DNA of 64,000 nt from Anadara kagoshimensis (Eukaryota > Mollusca > Bivalvia > Arcoida > Arcidae). Below the pieces are notes generated by a model. The model made no database searches. It saw nothing but the letters and a program-made list of their open reading frames with translations, and had not been told where the DNA came from. Positions 1 through 9,400 of this stretch are shown one piece after another; the first letter of the stretch is position 1, and every line of letters starts with the position of its first letter. The translations under genes and the position numbers were made by a program. The stretch is from the NCBI GenBank assembly GCA_021292105.1, contig CM037874.1, positions 58,568,539-58,632,538 of the forward strand, in the 5' to 3' direction.

Positions 1-809
1 TATTATACCTACCAGTAAAGACCACCAGTGACTGCCATAAACTACAAGAGGACCTTAATGCAGCAGCAAAATGGGAAAAAGACTGGCTAATGGCTTTCCA
101 CCCAGATAAATGCACTGTCCTGTCCATAACCCAGAAGAAACAACCAATCCACTACAACTATATCCTCCACAGCCACAGCCTCGAACATGTCACATCCGCA
201 AAATATCTTGGTTTAACATTACAGTCAAATCTCAAATGGGACAGCCATATAAACAACATCACTTCAACAGCAAATAAAACCTTAGGATTCATCAAAAAAA
301 ACATCAAAACAACAAAAGAAAACATCAAAAGTCGAGCATACCAGGCACTAGTGAGACCGAAACTGGAACACTGCTGCTCAGCCTGGGATCCACACCATTC
401 GGACCAAATAAGTAAAATAGAAAAAATTCAAAGAAGAGCAGCCAGATACACCTGCAACAGATACCACAACACCAGCAGTGTATCTGATATGTTAACAACA
501 TTAAAGTGGCCAACATTACAAGAACGCAGACTCAAAACAAGACTGGTCATGATGTACAAAATTACTCACACACTCGTTAAAATTGACACATACAACATAC
601 TCATCCCAGTAGACAACAGAATACGTAAGTCCCATCCCTACTCCTACAGACACATCTACACATCAAAGGACAACTACAAATATTCATTTTTTCCATTTAC
701 AATTATTCAATGGAATCTCTTACCGGCCTATATAATACAGTCACCAACCATCGACACCTTCAGAGAACAACTATCCTACGTTGTCCTGAACAAAATCCAA
801 AGAAAATAA
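1..809 (+). CDS. Non-LTR retrotransposon reverse transcriptase, C-terminal part (cut by window edge)
   Basis: The reading frame is already open at base 3 and runs to the stop at 807-809, so the N-terminal part, including any catalytic residues, lies outside the window. The visible protein starts just before the first in-frame Met (90). It carries the tail typical of jockey/CR1-like elements: an AAKWEKDWLMAF block, then YLGLTLQSNLKWDSHI, then a VRPKLEHCCSAWDPH-type block followed by a KIEKIQRRAARY segment. These blocks follow the palm domain in this family. The frame is uninterrupted, so this copy may be young. It would lie within or downstream of the IFT20 gene. The family call is firm; the exact clade is not. 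Confidence 0.8.
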   Translation, partial: LYLPVKTTSDCHKLQEDLNAAAKWEKDWLMAFHPDKCTVLSITQKKQPIHYNYILHSHSLEHVTSAKYLGLTLQSNLKWDSHINNITSTANKTLGFIKKNIKTTKENIKSRAYQALVRPKLEHCCSAWDPHHSDQISKIEKIQRRAARYTCNRYHNTSSVSDMLTTLKWPTLQERRLKTRLVMMYKITHTLVKIDTYNILIPVDNRIRKSHPYSYRHIYTSKDNYKYSFFPFTIIQWNLLPAYIIQSPTIDTFREQLSYVVLNKIQRK

Positions 810-1032
810 ACCCTTAACAACATGTACATAGTTTTAATCACTATTAAGTTTTTTTTTCACTTGCACGTCAAACTGCATACTTAAATCAAAACATTTTTCT
901 TTATTCCACGCATGCGAACAGTATGTAATCTTCTATTAAGAAGGAATATTGTATATTGAAAGAAGAAGATATTAAATGGTCACTTTATGTTTGAAGATGT
1001 TTAACAAAAAATCGTGCATAAAAAATACAAAC
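810..1032. other. LINE 3' flank and first intron of IFT20
   Basis: No open gene is seen here. The left part is probably the untranslated tail of the reverse-transcriptase element. The right part is the start of the first IFT20 intron on the minus strand. I saw no clear poly-A tail or target-site duplication that would fix the element's end. Confidence 0.4.
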
Positions 1033-1159
1033 TATCAACAAAATCTTTGCATTCTTCTTTCAATTCAGTAGTCTGTTGAGCAACTTCTGGTTCTAACACT
1101 CGTATTTTGTTTAATTCATCGAAATGGAGTCCAGCTCTAGCTAGTGCTTCGTCGGCCAT
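1033..1159 (-). CDS. IFT20: IFT20, first coding exon only (rest of gene outside window)
   Basis: On the minus strand an ATG at 1159-1157 opens a short exon. Its residues match the start of intraflagellar transport protein 20: an [10 protein letters not shown] block, then [17 protein letters not shown] and CKDFVD. IFT20 is a small coiled-coil subunit of the IFT-B complex that carries membrane cargo from the Golgi to cilia. The exon most likely ends at 1033, before a GT that is weak as a donor (GTTTGT). The frame then meets a stop in what would be intron. Later exons should lie to the left, beyond base 1. The divergent neighbour across the transposon is a TNFAIP1/KCTD10-type gene, the classic IFT20 partner. 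Confidence 0.8.
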
Positions 1160-1223
1160 CTTTCAACAAATGGAATGCTAAGGAATCTTGGTCTTGATCA
1201 ACAAAACGCTTCACAATGACGTA

Positions 1224-1247
1224 TCGTCGAGTGCCCTGTTTCGGTGC
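1224..1247 (+). repeat. Left terminal inverted repeat of the pogo element
   Basis: The motif contains CGAGTGCCC and TTTCGGTGC. It differs from the reverse complement of the right end at two positions. TA precedes it. Confidence 0.8.
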
Positions 1248-1374
1248 GGGTCCACTTTCGGTGCCCTAGTTTTTCCGACATGCGTACTACAAATATACGG
1301 TGTTTTGACGTCATCAGAAGTTGTGTAGCGATTGTAAACATTGATTCAGAGGTTCTTCTCGCTCGTCTTGGAAA

Positions 1375-3655
1375 ATGCGTCAAAAACAGGTAAGTAATCT
1401 CAAAATATATTTTCAACCATATAAAATGTCTATTTTTAACTAACACCTATTTTTGCACTTTTTAAATATCCCGTAAAATAAGAAAAAATGCAGTTTTCTG
1501 GGAAATGTACACCGTAGATGGAGAGGCTGTCGTCTGTTTTTATTAGTCACGTGATTGTCATGTGGTCATGTTACACACAAGTTTAGTAGGGGTCGTCTCA
1601 AAATATGCATCTGCTTATATATTTTTAAAATATTTTTTCTCAATTAACAATCCATTTATATATATATAAAAGATTTTATTTAATATAAAATTAATATAAA
1701 AATATAGAGAAAGAAATATATACATAAAAAGTTGTTTTATTATAGTCTATAAATAATAATAACTTTTTATTTATATATTTTTCTGTATATATAATATATA
1801 TTTATATAAGAGTGGAATTTAAAAAAAAATATTTATTTATTTTTTGCAGGTTAATCCACAACAAATTAAGAAGCTCTATAGAGTATACTCACCTTCTTCA
1901 ATGACCAATGCATTTTTAGCAGTAAAGGAACAGAATATGTCTGTAAAAAGAGCCTCTCGACAATATAATGTTCCAGAAACAACTCTAAGGCAGAGGATTT
2001 TAGGCAGGGTCAGCTGTGATACAACTTCTTCTGGTACTCCCCCTATTTTATCACAAGAAGAGGAAGCAGTCTTTGTAGAACATCTCAAAGCTATGGCAAA
2101 TATGGGGTATGGTTATACACGCACAGAAGTTGTTCATATGGCATCAGAATATGCAGTAACTTTACAAAAGCGTGACAGAGAACATCCCTTCAGTTTGAAA
2201 TGGTTTAGGAACTTTATGGGTAGATGGCCAGAACTAAGTGTGAACAAGCCAAGATCTCTCTCAGTAGCAAGAGCAAAAGCAACATCAAAAGAAGTAGTGG
2301 ACACATATTTTCAGTCCCTCAAAGAAATATTGGACAAATATGGACTGCATGATAAGCCAGAGAGCATCTATAATGTTGATGAAAAAGGGTTGCAGACAGA
2401 ACATTCACCACCCTATGTTGTTGGTCCAAGAGTTTCAACAGTGTCTGCTGTAACGTCAGGAAAGTCGACCACAACAACAGTAATTGGTTGTGGTAATGCT
2501 TTGGGGGTAAGTTTACCTCCATACTTCGTCTTTAAGGCCAGAGGATGCGACAAGAGCTATTGGATGGATGTAGTGAAGGGACTGGAGGAACTGTAAGTGA
2601 AAGTGGGTGGTCAAATTCAGATATTTTTCGACATTATTTGGACATACATTTCCTTCGTTACATACAAAGAAGAGATGAGAATCAACCTATTCTTCTACTC
2701 TATGATGTCACCGTTCCCATATTTCCATTGGACTTATCAACTGGGCAAAATCGCATAATATTATACTGTTTGTTCTTCCTGCACATACCAGCCATGTACT
2801 TCAACCCCTCGACCTTGGATGTTTTGGACCATTCCAGAAGATATATAACTCTGAATGTCACAAATTTATTCGCCAGAATCATCATCAACAATTACTAGAT
2901 ACAACATATGTTCATTAGCTTGTCGTTCTTATATACATGCATTGTCTCCAGCAAATCTTCAGTCCAGCTTTAGAAAGTCTGGAATTTATCCGTATAATCC
3001 ATCTGCAGTTGACGAAATTAACTTTAAACCTTCAGTTGCTTTAAAATCTTCTTGTCACACTGTCACAGATGTAGAAATGACTGAGCAGGTCCAACAAACT
3101 GATAACCATGATGACACTATAACTCCTGAGGATTTCTTCCAGAAGAAAATTGATAATGTTATTCAGCTGAAACAAGAACATGCTTCAAAATCCAGACGTA
3201 ATATTAGTGGTGTTGTCAGTGGGAAGCCTATTACAGAAGCTGAGATAGTACAAAGATAGAAGAATATCAAGCTCCATCTAATAAGAAACGTAAATCATCA
3301 CTTCAAAACAGGGAACTCAAAACAGAAAAACTCAAAACTCAGTCTTCAATGCCAAAACAGCAGTCTTCTACTTCTTGCAAATCTAGTCAAATACCAGGAC
3401 CTTCAGGATTAACATATCTGAAACCGACTCAGATCTGACTGACAGTGACATAGAAATATCAGATGAAGAAAAATGCTGTGTTTGTCACAAATTTCAACCA
3501 GATGAACTTAAACACTGTGCAAGTATCATATTCACTAAGTGGGCACAGTGTGATTTTGACAATTGCAAACACTGGACTCATCTAAAATACTGTTGCAAAC
3601 AAACTGTGATCAGGCTTCATGATAAGTTCATCTGTCCTTGTCATACTGAGGAATA
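1375..3655 (+). pseudogene. pogo/Tigger-like transposase, broken by frameshifts
   Basis: A five-codon first exon (1375-1389, MRQKQ) ends at a consensus GTAAGT donor. The protein resumes at 1850 after a TTTTTGCAG acceptor. A helix-turn-helix region (NMSVKRASRQYNVPETTLRQ) and a CENP-B-like second DNA-binding region lead into a DDE domain. The first acidic residue is in YNVDEKG (codon near 2378), the second in LLLYD (near 2704) and the third in the QPLDLGCFGP block (2811). Allowing one missing base after the second, the spacing is 35 residues. Frame changes are visible near 2540, 2706, 2900, 3255 and 3410, so no full enzyme is made. The last part is acidic, then holds a Cys/His-rich finger (3474-3655: CVCH, CxxxNCxHW, CxCH) before a stop. 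Confidence 0.85.
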
Positions 3656-4026
3656 AACCAATGGCAATGCAGGAAAATTAATTACATTGTAAATATGTTG
3701 ACTTTGAACTTGTTAAATATGTTGATCTAGACTTGTTACCAGTTATTTTCGTTCCTGGGCACGTTTTACAGTTATTTATAGTTGAACAGTATTGTACAGT
3801 TTGGACACGACCCCTACATAATAGGGGCACCGAAAGTGGTGACGTTTACAACAACTATCAGCGTTTTTGTGTGCATCAGAAAAATACGATTTTTATGGAC
3901 TTGAATCATAATAATAATGACAGATTTTATATATTACGACTAGAAAAGAATACTTTAAAGGTATGTATCATGCAAATATCATAAACCTTGTTTAAATGTA
4001 AGTTATAACTCGCGAACTGCTTAGGG

Positions 4027-4050
4027 GCACCGAAAGAGGGCACTCGAGGA
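4027..4050 (-). repeat. Right terminal inverted repeat of the pogo element
   Basis: GCACCGAAA followed by GGGCACTCGAGGA mirrors the left end. TA follows at 4051-4052. Confidence 0.8.
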
Positions 4051-4186
4051 TACACCTGATGTAGCGATTACTTAACCCGTTTTCAGATTGTAAAGACTTG
4101 ACGACATACCCTGGTTTTGCATTTATTTATTTTTTAAAGTTTACACCTATTTATAGATCTTAACAGTGAAAGTTGAAAATCTGATG

Positions 4187-4253
4187 TGAAGATGTGTCTG
4201 TAGGAGTAGGGATGGGGTTTACGTATTCTGTTGTCTACTGGGATCAGTATAAT
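4187..4253 (-). mobile_element. Short jockey-like reverse transcriptase remnant
   Basis: Read on the minus strand this is nearly identical to bases about 598-665 of the reverse transcriptase at the left edge: the PVDNRIRK-HPYSYRHI segment. It is a second, much shorter copy of the same family in opposite orientation, just right of the pogo element. Confidence 0.75.
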
Positions 4254-4544
4254 CATAAATGACTCCGACTTTTCAACTTCATACCTGCAGGTGCCCCTTA
4301 TACACACAAAAAAATCGGTAAATACCTCAGAATATGCAGTTTTTAAGCTGTGCAGTGTACGTTATACACAAATGTTAGAAATATGAACTTCTGATTATAT
4401 ATATACCAAAGGGACCAGGTTCAATATAAACTGAAATAAAAACACATCTGTCCCCAACATAACAAAAATGCCGGAATGGTTGAGAAACCAAAGTGTCTTA
4501 ATTTATTTTATCAATTTTTCCACAGTTATTTTTAATATAGTACT

Positions 4545-5330
4545 AAAGGGCAGAAAACAAGTTCAAAACAGGTATTTTGGTAAAATATCTTTTTTCTTAT
4601 CTAAGTCATAAATTAATACCATACACCATTAGTTTTCAATTTTTTTGCCGCAACAGACCATATATGTTCAAAAATTTTGAAAACAAAAGAAAAAGAGTTG
4701 TTTAAGAAACTATCATTAAAATTTTGCTATTGTTTATCATGCTTTGTGGTGGGAAGGTAAACAAGGTTTAAAACAGCCAACTGGACAGGTAATAGGTCAT
4801 ATGCAAATAGTAAACAGGCCATCATGTATTTCATATGCAAATTAGGTTTCTTTCTCAGGTGTATATAGTTAATCTATAGGCCATGAACCCAATATTTGTA
4901 TACAATATTAAACACTGTACTATTTATAGAAAAATGAGTTCTAGGGTTGTATTTTAATGTAGAAATAAAAAAGGAGTTTTTATATGTATCCACATAGAAC
5001 AATTAGTGTTTCTGAACATGTTTGAAATGTAGGTCTACATGTTTTCATCTATTTATAAAGGTCATGAACCCAATCTTAATCTGCATAATGGGTCAGGTAA
5101 TATTCAATCATGTAAACTTCCACCCTCTACACAAATCTCCAATGTGGCATTTGGAATTGGTAATGATTACTTAAACAACTTTTTTGTTTTTCCATCAAAA
5201 ATTCTGAAATTACACCACTTGATGCGGCAAAAAATTTCATGAAAAATGGTATATTGGGTTTAAATATTTCATTTGAAATAAAAAAGATATTTTACCAAAA
5301 TACCTGTTTTGAACTAGTTTTCTACACTTT
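4545..5330. repeat. Large imperfect foldback (inverted repeat) element
   Basis: About 4545-4850 is imperfectly reverse-complementary to about 5050-5330. The clearest pairing is AGGTATTTTGGTAAAATATC at 4571 with its complement near 5284. Further pairs are the TTTTTTGCCGCA block near 4640 and GTTGTTTAAG near 4697. The centre holds two direct copies of CATGAACCCAAT (about 4882 and 5064). No coding frame is convincing. A non-autonomous foldback or MITE-like element is most likely; its ends are not resolved. Confidence 0.6.
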
Positions 5331-6429
5331 AAAACAATTTTATGTCACATACCATGATAGCCTAAGTCGCTTTTATCCCGCAAATCCCAAAATTCCCCAC
5401 CATAATATATGTTTCAATGCACGTCCAAAGTCGGGAGTTGTACATTCAGTGGTATCAACACAATTATCATCTGGTATGTGTTTGTTGTGTGTCCCGTTTT
5501 TCTCAAGTTATTTACTTAAGTGTTTTTATCTATTGTACAATAATGTGGTTTGCAGCTATAACTTCTATGTTCTATATACTGATCAAGAATGTAATCAACA
5601 GATATAATGGTCATCAAAGTGGGGTTTTGTTGGTCTACAAACTATGGCAGATATCAACACCAAGTATCGTTTCTCGTGGAAAATAAGTATACTTTGTCAT
5701 TGTCAGGTTTTTGTTTTCAGTTTTTACATGGCTTATTCTTCAACACCTTTTCCACTATTATAGAACAGTTGGCAACATCATTGTCACTTTTTCTTAATAT
5801 CATACAAATCCTTGACAAAACTCTTAAAATTATTTGGATTTCAGAAAGGAATGTGTCGATAAGAAACATGAGTACTATTTAATAAACTTAATATAAATTG
5901 TCTAAAATTGTCAGCAAAGCTACGGAACAATAATCTGCATTATATATCGCTGGTAGGAGAAATAAAGCACCGAATATGTTCGCAATATCTGGTGTACGCC
6001 AATCCAAGCGTCTAATAAACACAGATATAAAAATATTAAGCCGCATCGAGTATTTATTTGTTTAATTTAATAAATAACAATTGACAACAGGAGGAAAAAT
6101 TCTGAATCAAATAAATGATTTTTAATAAAACAATATAATAGAATCGTGTGATTTTGTACTACGATATCTTTTCCCGATAAAAAAGTTCGAAAATACGCTT
6201 TCAGCTCTGTGTAAGTTGACGTCATTTTCCCAAATAAATAAGTAGATTTGCTCTAAATTTAGAATACCCTATATATACTTTATAGGTAAATAATCTTCAT
6301 AGTTTAAAGTCACACCCGTAAGAACAGGATGGCAACGACTTAAGGAACAAAGCTTTGTTGAAAATTTCGAGGATTTTTACCGAGGTAGTTAAGTTTTGGG
6401 GCTACGCCCACTGAAAAACTCCAACACCC
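5331..6429. promoter_or_regulatory. Upstream region and 5' untranslated region of the BACURD gene
   Basis: No convincing coding frame is seen. The stretch is AT-rich. It should contain the BACURD promoter and, with the region left of the pogo element, the ancestral bidirectional promoter shared with IFT20. No TATA box at a sensible distance was recognised. Confidence 0.35.
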
Positions 6430-9400
6430 ATGATGTCTGGAGAAACGAAGACTGTTATTAAAGGGAACACTTCTAAATATGTGAAATTAAATGTTGGTGG
6501 TACCCTCCATTACACCACCATTGGAACCCTGACAAAACAAGACACCATGTTGAGAGCCATGTTTAGTGGCAGAATGGAAGTGTTGACAGATTCAGAAGGT
6601 AAAATTATACATTTATCATTTGGTTTTAAAACTTTATTTTCCTTAATTCCAATGGTTCTTGTCTTCTCTTTCTTCTGCAAGCAACTCCATCAGTCATGAG
6701 TCAAGTGTCGGATGGTGGCCGACTGACTAAAGCACACACACAGTGACCAGGCGACACTTAAGATCACAGTGCCTCCCACCACCCAGGTTTGTACCCCTGG
6801 GTAATCGCTTGTTAGTTTGCTTATCTAACGTAATTTTCTATAGGCAGTCCTATAGGGTCTGCCTAAATCATGCCAAGGAGGATTTCATGCCAAGGTAGAC
6901 GCCAAGGGAAATGAAATGCGCCAAGGAAGTTTGTGTGCAAGCTAGCAACTTATTTTTTGTATACTGAATTATTAATGAATAAAGAATATATTCTGAATTC
7001 TATTAGTCATTTTGTTGATGAATAATTGATTATTTAAATATTTCTTATTGCACCATTGACTGGTTACAATATGGCCGTTATTCTGTGCTGTTCTTGGTAA
7101 TCCCTCCTTATAATGGAGCACGCTCTTGGTAAATCCCTCCTAATAAGGAGCTTTTCATGTGCTTTAAGAATGCTGTTATTTAATAACACATTAAGAAGAA
7201 ATCAAACAGTTGTGTTCATAATATTATTTGATTTAATTTTGAAATAAGTGTTTCAAATCTTCCTAATGAGTTATTAAATTTAATACAGTCATTTTCTTTT
7301 TGATAGAGATGGGTCAATACACAGCTATACATTTCATTACTGCACTCATCTAATTGAATTATCTTGACCGGTTTTACAATCATTCCATATCTAAGATTTT
7401 CCTTAACTTATATTTAGAAAATTTCTGGAACTATTGATGAATATTTTTATCAAAACTAAATGCAAATGTTTTAATCTTAATGCGATCTTAAAAATAAAAA
7501 TTTTGAAATTTTGCCAGATTTAAGTTCAGGAAAATCTTAGCTAAGGAATGATTGTGAAACCGGGACCGGGTGTTATATAAATTAAGTGAATTAACTTGAG
7601 CGGGTTGTGTGTGTTAATACACAAATATAAGTGAATTATCTTGAGGGGGTGTTATAAGAATCCATGTGTGTATTAATACACAAATATAAGTGAATTATCT
7701 TGTGAAACCGACATTTTTACCATATACCATAGTAGAATAAAAATATGATAATCCAGTAAAAAGAAAATTGTTTATATTCAAATATCAATTAATTAATTAC
7801 ATTTATATACAAATATATTTATATACATATATAATATATATATATATATATTCCCTCAACGCACAAAAGATAACATTAGACGCCGAAGTTTCTGATAATA
7901 CTTTTTTAGTCCTTTTTCATTTAAGTGAACTTTGTCCGTTGCATAATCTGTAGGAAAACTAATATTTTTAAATTTTACCAGTTTCTTCTCATACTGCTTT
8001 TCCAGTTTTCTGTTGACAAGTTTTCTATATTTGCTAAATAACACACTGTCCATACCTGGAGATTTATAAAAGTTGCCACCCGTGTATAATAATTTTTTAT
8101 GAAAATGTAACGATAGAGTTTAATAGCCTTAAACGTAATTAATGATCCCCATTTTTAGGGCCGTAAAAATTGTAAATGTAATATACTAAAAATACAAAAT
8201 AATAATAATTTAATAAAATTAGAAATACACACAATGAAAACTACTGATAAAAAATCACGGTAAATACAATAACAGATTCTCTTCTTTTAATTGCATGAGT
8301 TAATAATAATGTTCATTATTAGAAGACAACAAAGAAACAACATTATGATTTTTATTATTTAATAATAATAATAATAATTATAAGATTAATAATAATGATA
8401 ATTAAATTATTATAATTTGAATAATGACATTCCATTGTTAAACCAGTTCGACTATATACATATATGTAGAAAAACTAGAGTTACCTCTCTTTCGTCATAG
8501 AATTTACACGGACAAGGACAAAGTTGGAATAACTCGGTTTTTTACCGAAAAACTATTTCCATTTTTTTCAGAAAATATTCTTTATTCATTAATAATTCTG
8601 TATACAAAAAAATAAGTTTCTAGCTTGCACACAAACTTCCTTGGCGCATTTTATTTCCCTTGGCGTCTACCTTGGCATGAAATCCTCCCTTGACATGATT
8701 TAGGCAGACCGGTCCTATATCCTTGACTGCTCCATCAGTCATGAGTATTACTTAGTTACAGAAAAGAGAAAAAATGCAGCAGCTAAATCAGGACTAGAAC
8801 CTGAGATCTTCCCTATATTATTACTAGTGAGACGATCCACCAATTGAGATACCTGGCCACCTATTGAGCCCAGTCTGCCACATTCCTTTCTTCTTTTTTT
8901 CGAATTAAGTCTCTTGACTCGAAATCACCATGTTCCTCCCAGGGACCAACCTGTTGGACAGGCACTTTCAAGGGTTGGACGAGCCCCAAAATGTAACAGG
9001 AAAAGGAAACAATGCATCTGCCAAACCAGGACTCCAACCTGGAACCTTCCCAATACTAGGGAGACACTCTACCCATTGAGCTACCCGACCTTGTATCAAG
9101 CCCAGTCCGCCACAAGTATAAACTGACCTGACTACTTGGTGGTACAAAAACTGATGGTAAATAAATATCCCAATAAAAATGGTATCAATGAAATGTAACA
9201 GTATACTTCTCCACGTCCTGGGCAATTTTGAATAAATCTCAAAGGCTAGGCGGGCCAGGCAAGATCTCTATGAAGAGCATGAACAGGTGTCCATAAGTGA
9301 TCTGCTTGCCGTGTAATTTTGTCAAAATTTACTGAGCCAAGTCATTTGAAATGCGTCATTTAGATATGTTTTTTGGATAATGTACATTGAGTGTAATGGG

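Larger units (their letters stand above)
1224..4050 (+). mobile_element. pogo-superfamily DNA transposon, decayed copy
   Basis: A 24-base terminal inverted repeat at 1224-1247 pairs with 4027-4050, matching at 22 of 24 positions. Each end is flanked by TA (1222-1223 and 4051-4052), the target duplication expected for the Tc1-mariner-pogo group. A second subterminal inverted motif, CACTTTCGGTGCCC, occurs near 1253-1266 and inverted at 3825-3838. A third, around GTAGGGGTCG, occurs near 1588 and inverted at about 3807-3817. Inside lies a CENP-B/pogo transposase broken by several frameshifts. The left end is only about 65 bases upstream of the IFT20 start codon, so the insertion sits in the shared promoter region of two genes. 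Confidence 0.85.
6844..8735. mobile_element. Inverted-repeat-bounded element in BACURD intron 1
   Basis: A repeat at about 6844-6997 (GCAGTCC, CTGCCTAAATCATG, CATGCCAAGGTAGACGCC, TTAATGAATAAAGAATAT) recurs as its reverse complement at about 8567-8735, with over 120 bases nearly identical. The 1.6 kb between the arms holds a MITE at 7366-7567, two copies of a 35-base AT-rich direct repeat (about 7609 and 7665) and a minus-strand frame at about 7853-8127. Clean target-site duplications were not found. Confidence 0.6.

Noticed and set aside
3733-3984. An 83-codon frame at the right end of the pogo element
   Set aside because: It runs through the subterminal inverted repeats and has no homology I recognise.
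9010-9110. A tRNA gene on the minus strand
   Set aside because: The B box is altered and a sister copy with the same flank lies 230 bases away, so a SINE is the better reading.
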